A stretch of 64,000 nucleotides of DNA from Salvator merianae (taxonomy: Eukaryota > Chordata > Lepidosauria > Squamata > Teiidae): assembly GCA_003586115.2 (NCBI GenBank), contig QVOM02000112.1:50962212-51026211 (forward strand), written 5' to 3'. The notes beneath the pieces were generated by a model. That model was not told the origin of the DNA. It saw nothing but the letters and a program-made list of their open reading frames with translations, and did no database searches. The translations under genes and the position numbers were made by a program. This document shows positions 1-13,211 of this stretch, in pieces; within the stretch, counting starts at the first letter, position 1, and each line of letters begins with the position of its first letter.

Positions 1-30
1 GACTCAGTGGTACCCAACAGCAACAGTTAT
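1..30 (+). repeat. 3' tail of a tRNA-derived SINE, cut by the window edge
   Basis: The sequence gactcagtggtacccaacag with AACA repeats matches the ends of the SINE copies at 37.87 and 50.21 kb. The rest lies outside the window. Confidence 0.6.
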
Positions 31-354
31 CAGAACATCTTAATCATTCCCAGACACAGCAGATTTAAAACTTTAGGGGAAATGCCCCAATGATTTTGAG
101 ACATCACTAAGGAAAAGTTGATCTTCCTCTCTATCTGTTGACATATTTGTGGCTTTTTACAATTCATGTCTATTCTGTTTCCTCTATTCTGCTTCCCCAT
201 TTAGCTGTATGCACATGCATATTGCAGGGCCTCTTCATGAAAGGAGATGAACAGTTATGTGTGTGATTCTATTTTATCAGAATATATTTGTATGGCACCA
301 AAAAAGAAATACTTATAGAAGGTGAAGAATAAAATTGCCTCCTGTATTAAACCT

Positions 355-480
355 TAATTAATTAATTAATTGCATTTTTATCCTGCCCTATGCCCAAAGG
401 TCTCAGGGCAGGTTACAACATTAAAAACCAAATATAAAAATGAACATACTAAAACAATAACAGCGTCTGTAACAGTGTAA
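355..480 (-). mobile_element. L2 3' tail
   Basis: Contains the minus-orientation L2 tail signature: gcatttttatcctgcccta, a phrase meaning 'gtctcagggcaggttacaac', then an A-rich stretch. It is preceded by an (AATT)n run at 356-372. Confidence 0.75.
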
Positions 481-1559
481 GAGAATGGGAGATAAAAGAG
501 ATAATCATATGTAATATATTAATCATAGTTTATTATAAATAGGATGACATTAAACATTTGAGCAAATGACAGGTATTTCTTAACTGACCATATATAAAAA
601 TATAGACTGAAAATAAAATGGATTGTGCAGAGCCCTTTGGATAATGTTGTTTAAATTTTACTTTCAAAACTGCATTCCTGCTTTCACTGTGACAAAATAT
701 ATCTCCGTGTTCACCTCCTGCAGGGAATATAATCACCTTGAAATGAAAAGTGTATTGACCTAGAGAGAGCAGAAATAGCCCACAAACGCAAGGCTCTGTC
801 CAACATTCAACAAAGAAGACAATGGCTAGAGGGAAGCACACTGTTGAATTCTGGGAAAGAATGGAAGTGATATCTAAGTTAATCAGCATATAATGCAGGC
901 AAATGTTTCCTGTGGAGTATGGAGAAATATGTCCCCTCCCTCCATGTGCTCCATCCTAAGGTTACAACTCTATACAAATTTAGTAAGACAAAACTCTATC
1001 CATTTCACTCAAAGGGTGTTACTTCTGATTAGGCACATAAAGGACTGCCTTGATGGTTGCTGATAGCAATCACTGTCATAATTCATAAAAAAAATGATAA
1101 AATTGCAATGCATGAGTAGTTGATATTTACTAGAATTCCCTGCCTCCATCTACTTTCATCTCATTTCCCTGCTTCAGTAATTAGTCAAATGATGTTAGCA
1201 CATCTTTTTTCAAAGCTTTCTTCACCTTTGGAACATTTGCATGCTAATTTACCAGAAATCTAGCAAAGGATTTGCATGTTTTTCCATCTAATTTGGCATC
1301 AGTACCATTTATAGCAGGTGCGACACTAATAGGGCAACTTGAGCAATCAGCCTAGGTAGAGAGGCTTATGAGCTGTATGAAAATTTGTTGGTGGCCTCTC
1401 AGTTATGTCCTCTTCACTAGGCATTTTGCTTCAGAGTTGATGAATAAGGTAGAAATCAGGCAAAAAGGCAATTCTGAGGATGAGTAGGAAGGAAGGAATG
1501 AGTTTTTTCTGCATTAGCTATCAGTTTCCAATAGTACTAATTTTTGAAGTTGTTGCTTT
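481..1559. other. Intergenic, nothing recognised
   Basis: AT-rich DNA. Short open frames have no recognisable protein features. The same holds for 31-354 and 1836-2035. Confidence 0.6.
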
Positions 1560-1835
1560 ATTCTTCAGCCTGGAGAAGAGAGGACCAGAAGAAGATATGT
1601 TAAACAGCATCCAGGTACATAAAAAGGTGCTACAGAGAAGATGGGCAGGAACTGTTCTCCAGATCACAGATACTAGAACCAGAAACAATGGGTGTAAATT
1701 CCAGCTTCTTAAGTTCCAGTTAACTATAAAAAAATAATAATTTCTAAAGTCTGTGCCATAGTGAAATAATCTAGCTGTGAAGATTGTTGGTTTTCTGTCT
1801 CCTGAGGTTTTCAAGAAGAGGCCATGTATCCACTT
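1560..1835 (+). mobile_element. Degraded CR1 C-terminal fragment
   Basis: The translation around 1670-1720 contains TRTRNNGCKFQLLKFQLTIK, resembling the RTRNNGMKLQ block of the better CR1 copies, and is followed by gaggttttcaagaagaggcc, like the later EVFKERLD block. Old and frame-broken. Confidence 0.5.
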
Positions 1836-2035
1836 CTCAACAATGGATTAATTTGCATACAGCTGGCAGGGGCAGTCCATGGGGAGTGTGGAGAAATGCT
1901 CTCTGCCTGTCAGCATAGTTCATGTTGCCCACTGTATTCCTGAACCAGGACACTTTTTCTGGGCCAGGAGAGTACGTGTGCAGAAAAATTTGGGTAAATA
2001 AAATAACAAATCTGAAAACTCAAAAGCAGACTGTT

Positions 2036-3335
2036 TGTTATTTATTTGTTTTCATTTTTATCCCACCCTATACCTGAAGGTTTCAGGGCGGGTTACAACG
2101 ATTAAAACAACAACAAAAACATAAAAGACACGCAATAAAACAGTAGCCTGAAAATGGGTGCATCTTTATTGCTCGCCTAAAGATGTAAAGTGAAGAAGCT
2201 TGACACACCTCAGGGGGAAAAGTGTTCCACAGTCTGGGGGCCACCACTGAAAAGGCCCTATCCCGGGTGCCCACCCCTTTAGCTACTGAAGGTGGTGGTA
2301 CAACCAGGAGGGCTTCATCTGCAGATCTTAAAGCATGGGCAGGTTGATATGGGAGAAGACTCTCCTTTAGGTATTTGGGGTCCAAGCTATTTAGGGCCTT
2401 ATAAGTTAAGGTTAACACCTTGAATTGGGCTTGGTAGTGAATTGGCAGCCAGTGCAGCTCTTTTAAGACTGGCATGATATGCATCTGGCCAGCTGTTCCA
2501 GTCAGCAGTCTTGCTGCTGCATTCTGCACCAGTTGCAGCTTCCGAACCATCTTCAAGGACAGCCCCATGTAAAGCGCGTTACAGTAATCCAATCTGGAAG
2601 TTACCAAAGCATGGATTACTGTGGCCAGATCATCTCTGTCCAGAAGGGGTCATAGTTGGCGAATCAGCCGTAGCTGGAGGTATGCATTCTTGGCCACCAC
2701 CTCCACCTCAGTTTCAAGGGTAAGCGTAGAGTCCAAGAGTACACCCAGATTCCGTACCTGTCCTTTCCAGGGCAAAGCAACCCCATCAAGGGTCAGATGC
2801 CTTCTAATTTCATGTACCCGAGACCCTATGACACATAGTACCTCTGTCTTGTCTGGATTCAGCTTCAATTTATTGGCCCTCATCCAGCCCATTACTGCTT
2901 CCAGGCACCTGTCCAACACTTCAGCCACCTGTCCTGATTCAGATGGCACAGATACGTAGAGCTGGGTGTCATCTGCATATTGATGACATCTCTCTCCAAA
3001 TCTCCTGATGACCTCCCCCAGTGGCTTCATATAGATATTGAAAACCATGGGAGATAAGATCAACTCCTGAGGAACCCACACCTGAGTTCCCAGGATGACG
3101 AGCAGGAATCTCCCACAACTACCTTCTGGAATCGGCCTCAGAGATGGGAGCGGAACCACTGTAACACAGTGCCTCCAATTCCTAAGCTCCGTAGTCTCTC
3201 CAGAAGGACATCATGATCAATGGTGTCAAAAGCTGCCAAGAGATCCGGGAGAACCAATAGGGATGCATTCCCCTTGTCTTTCTCCTGGAGAAGTTCAAGT
3301 AGGGCAACCAAGGTGGTTTCTGTGCTGTACTGATG
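2036..3335 (-). mobile_element. L2-type LINE, 5'-truncated, reverse transcriptase remnant
   Basis: The minus strand reads as the C-terminal two thirds of an L2 reverse transcriptase. It runs from LPDLLAAFDTIDHDVL near 3240-3200 (motif A), through CHQYADDTQLY with YADD encoded at 2979-2968, to SRLDYCNALYMGL and LHWLPIHYQAQFKVLTLTYK near 2600-2400. The 3' UTR ends near 2040 with the L2 tail (TATCCCACCCTATACC on the plus strand). The parts lie in different frames, so it is inactive. Confidence 0.9.
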
Positions 3336-4915
3336 TGAAATTTTCAGTGAATAAAATAATGAATCAGAAAGCTCAAACCCAGATTGTTTGTTGAGTGGAA
3401 AATGGTGTACAATTTTCAGTGAACGAAATAATGAATCTGAATGTAAATATAACAGGTATCTGCCAAAATATCTTCAACAAGCAGAAGTTCATCCTCCATC
3501 TAGAGATCTCCAGGAACACAAAGCCTACCTTCCCTCTGGACAACAAAGTGCCATTTTCAAACTGTTCTTACTCTCAGAACATTTGCCTAAATTTTCAAAT
3601 TTTAATTTATACATCCAAAAATGGTTGAATTTTGGTATCATTAAAATACAGTACTGCCATAGGCCCAGTGGATGTCAATTTAAATGCATCCAACCTGTAA
3701 TTTGTTATTCATGTATATCTGTGCCCATCTGCATATAATTAAACAGGAACATGGAAATGCAAGTACTCGATGTGTACTTTTTACAGAGCATTCCTTCCGA
3801 TTATAAGTGGTGTCTTCTAATGCATTTATATTTGCATTATATTTGGCCTCTATTAACGAGACTTTCCAATCCAAGTGCAGTTCAAAGACCAGAAGTGGGG
3901 ACATACGATGACTACATTTCAGTATTCTCCCTGCTTTCTGAATGATATTGAAAAAAGAGCTTTTGTTTTATTCATTTGTTCCAGCCCAGTGTTTTCCCAT
4001 CTGTGTTCTCTAATGTTCCATTACACCCATAAATTGCTAAGCGCAGGAAAAGACAGAAATAAAGCTGTAATTGACAGACTTCCTTTTTCTATCAATTACA
4101 GTACCCCTATAATATCATTGGTAGAAAGAAGAGTGTCAAGTACAGGTTACTGAGCAAATATTTTGGAGGAGTAACAAACTGAAGGCAGCAGATCACTGAC
4201 TTCTTTGCAATGGTGGGTTTTATTTCCTTTTTAGATGATAGTAACTGTTTCTATATTCATATGTATGCACATAAACTGGCATATGCAATTTTTTTGCAAG
4301 TTAGTGCCCACCTGTTTTGCAAATTGGGGTATTCTCTTTTGGTGGCACATATCTTTTTTTTTTTTTTTTTTTTTTGAGTGTGTGCCTGGTTACCCGAACA
4401 TAAATATTTCTGCCCATGAAAGGGTGTTCTGCTATCTCAAGCAGCGCCTTGGGTTCATGACCTACTTTGCTTGCTCCTCAATCCGTTAGCTGCACAGACT
4501 TTTAGGCATGCCATTGATGTCAGAGCTGTCAAGATCAATTAAAAACCTGCGCAATCTTTTCTGTCACATTAGCTTCTAGTCATTTCTGTCTACAGTATTT
4601 GTATGCGTTTAAGTGTGTTTCCTGTCAGAGTTGTAGTTTTGAAAATCTGACATATGCTGTGCAGAACAGTTCTATAAACAAGACTTCAGACAACCTTTGG
4701 CAGGAAGAAAGCTTTTTAGATCAAAGCCAATGTTTTATTTTTAACCTGCGTTTTCATGCTGCTCCCTAGGAAGCTAAGGGCTTAGGAAAATGGCAGCTTT
4801 GCACTCCTACCTTTTAACTTCAGCCCATAAATAGAAAAACAGGACATGACAGAGGGGAATATGGATCCTTTTTCTGTCTGGAACACAACTATGCAGTCTA
4901 GAAAACAAGTCAAAG
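3336..4915. other. Intergenic, duplicated phrase and T-run
   Basis: AT-rich and non-coding. The phrase aattttcagtgaa.aaataatgaatc occurs twice (near 3338-3365 and 3410-3440), a short local duplication. A T-run lies at 4351-4375. Confidence 0.6.
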
Positions 4916-5410
4916 GGCCTTTTCACACTTTTCATGTTTGAATGGGATAATTATCCCATTCTAACGTGGAATTGACCCCACAGTGTGGACACCATCCACA
5001 CTGCAGGGCCCTATACCTGAATATCAGCAGGATACCAGCATTTGAGGTGCAAATGATGGTATTCTGTGTGCAGTCTTCGCCCTGACAGTGGCTGGGAAGT
5101 GTCCGGCCACTCTCATGGCAACCAGCAGCACTGAAGAGTGTGCAGGCATGTGCTGGCACAGTTGGAAGATTGGGTAGGCGCAACCATGGCACACAGCATG
5201 GCCATTTGCACCCAGAAACATGTGCAATTGCACTTTATCAGGAGCAGGATAGCTGCTCCCGTAAAGCTGTGGAGCACAAATTAATGCTGCACAGCTAACT
5301 GTGATCAGGAGCAGCTATATGCCATTCCTGGTCAGGCGGGCCTCCGCAAAGTGTGGAGACACTTTGTAAGCAAACGTCCCTGACGCCCACTAGTTCAATG
5401 TACAAACAGC
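4916..5410. mobile_element. G-family transposon, right end degraded
   Basis: The left end GGCCTTTTCACACTTTTC is followed by a perfect 22-bp palindrome at 4940-4961. The right end is only weakly kept (aatgtacaaacagc near 5396-5410). The interior has the G-family GTGTGGA and CTGCACAGCTA-type blocks. Confidence 0.65.
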
Positions 5411-5719
5411 ATGTGTTGAAACAATTGCTGTTTCAGCTTGGACACTTCTGGAACTACAGTACTGTACTTTTAAATAATACATTGTAGTTCTCGATCCAAA
5501 GGACGCAGTTCTGTCTTTAGCAAGAATGACAGTGATAAATTTGAAAGATGATGTTATTCTTATTGTTAGTTGTTTATGGTGGGTTACAATGCACCTGCCA
5601 AGTTTATTTCTATTATCAACTGTTATAAATTTGTTAAACATTTCCTTTTTGAAATGGCTATTAGCCCTGATGGCAGGGTGAATGTCTCTGTAAGGGGAAT
5701 CAGTTTGCATCTCAAAAGC

Positions 5720-5872
5720 AGCTACTGGAAGACGGTGGGCAGAGCAAGCTATGAGCTTATGTACTGGTGGTGGGCTTCCTTGACCACTGTGTGAACAGAC
5801 TGCAGGACTAGATGGGCCATGGGTCCGATCCAGTGGGGCACATCTTGCGTTCTTATGAAAGGGGATGTTTGT
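5720..5872 (+). mobile_element. CR1-like 3' tail
   Basis: Contains the CR1 tail block with GACTAGATGGGCCATGGGTC, CGATCCAGTGGGGC and TTGCGTTCTTATG. It is short, 5'-truncated and diverged. Confidence 0.7.
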
Positions 5873-5964
5873 AAATCTATAAAAAAGAAACCATACATGT
5901 AGTATGAAATGGCCCACAGACATATTTGGAACATCATTGCCATATCTGAGTTCACATAATGGTT

Positions 5965-6062
5965 TGTGTATAAGAAATTGTTTTTTACATTCCTTTATTG
6001 TAACCCAACCCTGAGACCTTTGGATATAGGGCAGGATAGAAATATAAAGAAAAAAATAAATA
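5965..6062 (+). mobile_element. L2 3' tail
   Basis: The plus strand reads accctgagacctttggatat followed by agggcaggatagaaatataa and an A-rich end, the terminal 70 bp of the L2 family seen at 2036-3335. Confidence 0.7.
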
Positions 6063-8641
6063 TGTTTACCTTACTAGTAATGGCTCCAATGGTATTTCCA
6101 CTTTCTTGGGAATAACAAGGGCCACTGAACTCTCTGGGGTCTTGTAGTAAGAATATTATGAGTAAGTGGAATTTGGTCTGCTGCATATAGTATCTTTATA
6201 GCTCATCCATACCAGTCTGATACATCTACAAAGCAAAGAATGACCCTATGTCAATTCCCCAAATTTTTGACATTTGCAAGAGTAGCACACAGCCTAGGAC
6301 CTCAGGGAAGGGATAGAATTGAATGTTTCAGGGGTTATTCACAGTGGTCACAGTTTCTGGTAAACATTGCGCAAGTTGCTGGGGCTATCGGCATTTTTCA
6401 CCAGCAGTTTACACAAACTGGGTGAGATTATCCGTAATGAGTTGCATGAAGTTTGCACAACTCCCTGTGGTCTGTGCAACAATAAGGGGCTTTCTGCACT
6501 GGCCAGTAGATTAGACCATGGTCCACTTCTGGACCTCTTTGGGCCACACCTTAGAGCAGGCCAAAAAGGTCCTCTGCCTCCTAGTACTCATAGATCAGGC
6601 TAGGGTGCTCAAAACAGCATCCTGGTCTGGTCTACTAGTAGATCTGTTTTTCCAGTAGACCATGGAGGTGTGCAGACAGCATGCCTCTGTGGCCCGGCAT
6701 ACCACAGGGTACCCATTTTGGTGGCACAAAAGGCATGCCGCTGAAATGCCCCCCAGGAGCTCTGAAGGCCAGGAAAGTTCCTGGTCTTCAGAGCACTTCC
6801 ACACAGGCTCCAAAGCTAGCATGAGTTTCAGAGACAGCATGGGGGCTGGCACAGAATAGGCCATTCCAAAGTGGATAGCCTTGTTCCAGGTCAAGAGCAA
6901 TCCATCCCAGCTTGGGATAGATTGTTTATTCTAGACAGGAGCATCCCCCTCTGGGTTGTAATATCAAAGGTAAATGCAGATACAACCTAAGAAAATTTGC
7001 TTTCTTTGGGAACCATTCTGCTTTGTTTCCCCGTATCACTTGACTTAGTACTTCAAGTACTCAGTACGATCAAGCACTCAGTTCTGTACAACAAAATCAG
7101 TTACTGTCTCCTTAATCTAAATCACAAACTATTATTTCTCAATCAGGGTTTCTTAATACAATCTTCCCTCTTTATCTGTACCTAACTGGTTCTTGTACAT
7201 TGATTTTATAGCAAAAATCTGTATAATAAAAACAGTTTTTCCATTTATTTAAATAGGAAAAATTGTTACTCATTCCATGCCTGTTCTAAAGTCACCCAAA
7301 TGCCTAACACCATAAGAAAAAATCTAAGATGATAAAATAGAATGAATAACAAAAGTTAATGATTTACTTAAAGATTAAATTAAACATTTCAGACAGGACA
7401 GGATGCCTTTCAGATTGCACTATCCAAACAAATTTCAGTAACAGTACAGTATATGGTCTGCTAACCAAGAAAAGGGGAGAAAGCATGCCTTTTCACAGAT
7501 CACAGTGAAAATTTTAGTTGGTATATAGAAAAGAGGCAATAAGAAATACAGACTAAAATCCATATAGCAAGAGTATAGCTAGAAGGGGATCAGAGCATTT
7601 GGGGAAAATAAATCCCAAACTAATATTTTATATAAATATTAAAATGGTTAAAAACTGAATTTCAGAAACAAACACTGCAAATTTTGGTCTCTATGCCAGT
7701 GTTAAGACATGCATTTGTAGTTCTAGTGAGCAAGAACCAGCCAGTAAATGGCAATCGTAAGAACAGAGAAGAAAATACTATGAATTGGGACCCCAGTAAA
7801 TAAAGCTAATGATCTGATTTTCCAGAAATTCAGATATAGCTTGCATAAAGTTTTGCACAAAAGCCTTGGTAAGATCACTGACAGCTGCATACAGAGAAAA
7901 ACAAAATCTGATTTACATATTTGTCTGTCTTATGATCATTGCACGCTGACTGATTCAGGTAAAAAGGGCAAGTTGGAAAAAGCCCTGTACCAAACAAACC
8001 TCTGTCCTTGAATCAAAAAAACTTTGGGGATTTTCTGCTAGCATGAGTCATGTTTAGAGTATAGGGAGCTTCTGAGGAATTAGACCAAACTGGAGTGAAT
8101 GACACATCCCTGCAGCCTTCAGGAACCAGACTGGATGATCTCTTCATGATGAAGTTCAAAAAACAAAATCTGAAACACAAATTCCTCAATCATAACCAGT
8201 ACAAACAACTAATCCCTCTCAAAGATATTGTTATGGTCTCTATATATGAGCCCAGTCTGATTTTAGTTCTCCTCATTTATGAGTCACAGAAAGGTCAGAG
8301 GACATGCTGGCACCAAAGTTAAATAGGAACATCAGCCTACACTTATGTTCATCACAGCAAACATCTTGCTAGGGATGAATTATTCTGCATTGTATCTCTC
8401 CAGACAACCATAGCATCAGATTAGGTTTGAGAAAGCTAGCAAATGCAATCTCAGTTTCAGAGGATGACTTCACAAGTGGAATTCTTAGTGTCATTGACAA
8501 AGTAGATTGCATGCAGAAGGTTAAAAGAAGTGGAGGAGGATGTACATAGCCCCATTTTTAAGAATTTCCTACAGGAACAGAGGACCAAATCGGTATAATT
8601 ATATCTTCTGAAACCTGAGCAGGTGTTTTCTGCCTGCCACC
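6063..8641. other. Intergenic, mostly unrecognised
   Basis: A moderately GC-rich block at 6480-6960 (ggggctttctgcactggcc start) may be a decayed G-like element; the remainder is AT-rich. No gene seen. Confidence 0.5.
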
Positions 8642-8646
8642 CATAG

Positions 8647-9043
8647 GGTCTGTTCACACATTCTGGCCTGGTATGGTATTATAATACCATACCTGACCAG
8701 TAATATTGGAGTACAGTGGTGGCCATTCGCACTACAAGAGCTGAACCATCAGTGCTCACAGTGTGAACGGCCAGACTGGATTGGCAAGGCAATGTCTGAA
8801 CGGGCATTCAGTGGGAGACTGGACATTGCCATGCTACAAATATCCAGCGCTACAAATGTCTGTGTAGTTGCTCAGCCCATACCCCTTCACTGCGCTGTAC
8901 CTGGAAGTGGTGTGAATCCACCTCCCCAGGAGTGACCCAGATGCTTTTTAGCAGTCCACAGCTGGATCACTCTGGGGAGCAGTGCAAACAGCCTTGACCT
9001 GCAAGCAGAAAGAAGCACTCCAGCAGGAAAGTGAGAAAAGGCC
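8647..9043. mobile_element. G-family transposon with 5-bp duplication
   Basis: The left end is GGTCTGTTCACACA and the right end GTGAGAAAAGGCC, flanked by CATAG (8642-8646, 9044-9048). A perfect 24-bp palindrome lies at 8670-8693 next to the left TIR. No open frame of interest. Confidence 0.75.
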
Positions 9044-9048
9044 CATAG

Positions 9049-10817
9049 TTCTGGACATTGATTCATTACCATTATAATGAGTTTCTCCTCTTCTCCATTT
9101 ATTTATCATCAGTACTCCAAGGCCATTTCCTTATGGCAGGTGCTATGCTGGGCCTATCCTGACTTAAATCAAGCGATCGATCCCAGGATGGTCTGGGTGG
9201 ACCATAGCCCACAGCAAGAGCTATGTGCATTTTGGACTACCAATCCCAGCCTAACCACAGATCCTGGGAATGAAAGTTCCCAGTCCCCATCGTTGCCAGC
9301 TGTGGCTGTTGTAGCCAGGAGCCCAAAAGTGGCTCACTTCCAGAAACTGCTTCCAGCTGCTCAGTGAGATGGCATCAGGCTTCCTGGACCCATATACCAG
9401 ACCAGCCACTTATGTGCCATCCACACATGAACAGGTCTGCTATACCGGCTTGGAATGCTGTGCGAACTGCTTATAAGTGGTCCACGGCTGGAGCAGGTTG
9501 CAGCACCATTTTCATGCCATAGTCTGGTCCAATGCCTTGTCTGATTCAATGCCTTGTCTGGTCCAATGCCTTGTCTACTGGGATGCATAGCCTCCCATCG
9601 GATCAGTCTGCTGTGTGCACAAGGCCTTCCAGGGGCAGTCTACCAGCCCAGTGCAAAAATGGCCCTAGGTTCTCCATGACTTTTTGTTAAAACTGGAACC
9701 AGAAAGCACGCCCTGCAAGGTAGCGAGTTCAGGTGTCAGCAGAGCCTTGGCCTGGGCCTCACCTCATTAGGAAGGGGGCTTCACCTCAGCCATGTTGTCA
9801 TGCATTCTACAAATAAAAGCTATATGCCATTCTTTACATTAAAATATTTTTTATCCCTCTTCCCAAACCACAATGGGACTTCATGTGATGAACTGGCCTG
9901 AGCCTCATCTGAGTTCTGAGAGGAGCTGCCAGAAAGCACTGTCTCAGCTATCTAAAGAAGCTGAGTCCCCCCTAGAGATGGACTACAAGTTACACCTAGC
10001 CAGTAGCACTCTGCCACTTTATATTTACCCACACTTGAATTAACTTTGATGAGACCATGCATTTTCAGGTCAGGGGTACCACCAAGGTCTTACACACAGA
10101 AGGCACTTGTGTAGTTTCATCATAATTTAAATATTTTCTATGTCCTCTTGTGCCCAAAATGCTTGGCAGTAGGAAGTTTCACTATTGCAGGGCTTGGCTT
10201 GGCACCAAGCCCACTAATTTCCCATGCATGCCCTGTGGTGGACCATCCCCATACCAGTCTTGAGGTGTTCCCCTTTTGGAAACCATGGAACAAAATGTGG
10301 ATTTCTCTGTGTTATTTTGGCTCCTCAGCTACCAAGAATGTGGATGTCAGACAGGGGCCTATGGCATTTGCACTGCAAAACACTCCATATTAACAGCTCT
10401 AACTCACCTTAGAAATAACTTTGGCAGCATCTATATGAAAGCACTAAAGACAAAGTTAACGGAAAGGTACAGTTTCCACTGAATCATTTTCTAGGAGATC
10501 TAAGAAGCTATATGCATTCTGGTTGTATCCTATTTAAGGAGTGTGGGAAGACAGTAGGGAGGAAGTAATATTCTATTACTTTCTCCACATCCTCTCATGC
10601 CATTTTGCCTCTACCATAGCAGCATTCATGCTAATTGTTACCTCAAACAGCACCCCTCGAGCACTTTTGCGGAAAGGAAAAGTAGTGAATATTACTGTTT
10701 CTGTCACAGCAAGAGCCATCCTGTGGATGGGCACAGTATGTCCAGATGGGTCTGATTTATGGCTTTTTTAGACATTTCGAGCCCTTCTTCCCCATTCATA
10801 GTTTAGATGCACCGACT
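9049..10817. other. Intergenic, unrecognised
   Basis: Includes a possible G-like element at about 9150-9655. No exon with credible splice sites or conserved protein was recognised. Confidence 0.5.
9531..9577. repeat. Short tandem array with an 18-21-bp unit
   Basis: Three copies of a unit with caatgccttgtctg and alternating gattc or gtcc links. They lie in a region (about 9150-9655) that ends agtgcaaaaatggcc, so an unrecognised G-like element may surround it. Confidence 0.75.
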
Positions 10818-10822
10818 TGAAG

Positions 10823-11331
10823 GGCCTGTTTGCACTTAGCAAGTGGAACCTTCCAGAAGACTTGTTGGAATGGAGCATTTGCACCTGCAAACAGCTTCAA
10901 CTGACTTGAAACTTATTGAAACTGAAGGTCACCAGCTATGGTCAACAAAATTGTAGTCTCCAAGGTGACTACTGCGATCAGGTGCAGATTGGGAGTGGTG
11001 CGTTCGCACCACTTCCTGGTTTGGAATGGCGACAGGGCAGAGACTACGTGGCTGCACAGGTGCCATCAGATGGTTCAAACCCAGGTTTAGACTTTGGGAT
11101 CCAGACCCTGGAGGCTGTTTGGACATGTTCGGACACAAGTCCGGACACAGTTTCTCTCAGTCCGGATCCAGCTACCCAAGTAGTGCACTCCCATTCACAA
11201 TTCTTCAACAGCTGGTTGGTTCACGGAGTGTACCAGCACTGACAAGTGCGAACACTCCTCCTCATACCCAATCCTGACCAGCCCGAACCATGCTAGTTAG
11301 AACATTCTACTGCCATAAGTGCAAACAGGCC
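10823..11331 (+). mobile_element. G-family transposon with 5-bp duplication
   Basis: TIRs GGCCTGTTTGCACTTA and TAAGTGCAAACAGGCC, flanked by TGAAG on both sides (10818-10822, 11332-11336). The 509-bp interior is homologous in reverse orientation to 17543-17985 (gaccagcccgaacc against ggttcgggctggcc). Confidence 0.85.
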
Positions 11332-11639
11332 TGAAGAAACAAACCCCTTCTCCTTGAAAATATTGGGTCTTTATTGCCTTTTGGTTCTCTTTGACAGAAA
11401 AAAAACAGTGAATGGGAAATTCCTGATCATTTCCAGATAGAACAAAGCCTAGGACCAACTACTTGCTGAATTATCTGACACACTCAATTGTTGATATTGT
11501 AATTTGGAAACCTTCCTTCTGCCAAGAAAGGTATATCACATGTTTGGGCTCTAGTGTCAAAAGGATAAGTCTGCTAGCAAAAGTTTCAACCCTGTGAGCA
11601 TGCCTGCATTCATACATAGCAAAAAAAAAGCATCTCAAA

Positions 11640-11813
11640 TGCACCTTAGAGAAGGTAGCATGTGGCACTCATATTCTTATCCCATCTCCAACCCATTGTT
11701 TCTAGCCTAGAATATTCACAAGAGGGGAGGGGGCAAACTGGTGTTCAAACTATTCCACCTGTGAACCCTCTCTAAGCCATTTCTGAGGTGCCTTTTTTTT
11801 ACTGCATGTTGTC
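11640..11813. mobile_element. Q/T-type element remnant
   Basis: Contains gtagcatgtggcactcatat, ctagcctagaatattcac and tctgaggtgcctttttttt, the body of the Q elements at 23.0, 30.3 and 54.6 kb. It lies just before the R element that starts at 11817. Confidence 0.6.
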
Positions 11814-12029
11814 TTAGGGTGCCTCCAGACGTGGGTTAAAACTTGGATTTTTTCTGGGACTATACTGGAAGTATAAGGGCATGATCAGACATCATAGGGA
11901 TAATCTGTTAATGGAAGAACAAAGACTGCGTACGTGTTCCAGCTATTCCCACATTTGTATTACGATATGGATGCAATTCAGACTTGGTCAAACATTAGAT
12001 TTTAGATATTCAGATTTTTTATATAGTGT

Positions 12030-12082
12030 TCAATATACATATACATACATATATACAGGATATGTGTGTGTGTGTGTGTATC
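12030..12082. repeat. (TA/CATA)n and (TG)n microsatellite
   Basis: Alternating atacata units followed by nine TG units, inside the old H copy. Confidence 0.9.
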
Positions 12083-12994
12083 TTTTTTGTTTTGTTTGTT
12101 AATTGTATATGTTTGTTCTGCCTTTGGTAAAAGGGGCATTATAAATAAACATCATCATCATTATTATTGCTAATTCTCACTCCTTATTTTTCCTGTGCTC
12201 GGCATGGGGAAACCATACCTTTCTCTCCCCATCCCTCATCAAATTCCCCTCCCTGTGCAGTCAGTGATTGGATATAGTCCAAGCATTCAAATCTTGACTT
12301 TCATAGGGGTGGGAAAATCAAACTCCACCCTCCATATTTCCCTGCTGCTGCATCAGAACATGGATTCCCTTGGTGCCATTTCTGGTCATTCACCGTTTTT
12401 TCCTTCTCCCCCTCCAGCCTGTATCTACCCAAGCACAACTTCCATTCCACATCTACCACACAGTAAAGCTTCTTGAAGGGCAGGTCTCAATTTCTTCTCC
12501 TTTGTAATTGCAACTTTGTGTAATTGTACAACTTCAAAACAGCATGCAAGGGGTGAGAGCTCAGTTAAAAGGGGGAATATATGAGGAGATCAATATTTGT
12601 GATAGTGAAGTTAATGGTTAACAAATGGACTCCACCTCATCCCTCAAGATAACCACAGTGGCATGTGTCCCACAATGAAGCTGTGCGGTGTGGATGGAAA
12701 AGTTGATGGTGACATGGGTAGTTGTTGGGGTAACAGAACTGCACCCCCAAACAGGTACAGCCAAGACATACACCAACTGCACCCCCCACCCCCTTGGCTT
12801 CTCAAAGAACACTGTAAAGCTGTATGGTACTGTTTGCCCTAGAGTTGCTGAAGCACAGTGCCAGGTTTATACACAAGTTCTCTTTTAAAGAAAGGAAATG
12901 TTGTTTCCCCTTGTGCATTGCCAAAAGAAAAGGGAGGGAACATTGCGTCCTTCTCCTTGCAGGGATGAGTGAGAAAGGAAAATGGAGGATACAT

Positions 12995-13161
12995 AAGAGG
13001 AGCCCTGCTGGATCAGGCCACAGCCCATTTAGTCCAGCATCCTGTTTTACGTGGTAGCCCATCATTTGCTTCTGGGCATTCTCAAGCAGAATAAAAAGGC
13101 CTTCACCTGCTCTTGTCTCCCTGCAAATGGTCTTTAAAGGCATCCGGCCTATCTCTCCACT
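12995..13161 (-). mobile_element. CR1 3' tail flanked by 48-bp direct repeats
   Basis: The reverse complement carries the same CR1 tail as the copies at 37.4 and 39.7 kb (GGCCTGATCCAGCAGGGCTC, TTATGT). It lies between two 48-bp direct repeats, 12947-12994 and 13162-13209, which differ at a few positions. They look like a very long target-site duplication or a local tandem duplication. The tail lies inside the H copy at 11878-14859. Confidence 0.85.
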
Positions 13162-13211
13162 GTCCTTCTCCTTGCAGAGTCAGTAGAGAAAGGAAAATGG
13201 AGGATACATTG

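Noticed and set aside
2083..3159. Host gene with a reverse transcriptase-like protein
   Set aside because: The broken frames, L2 tail and similar fragments elsewhere in the window show a dead L2 LINE.
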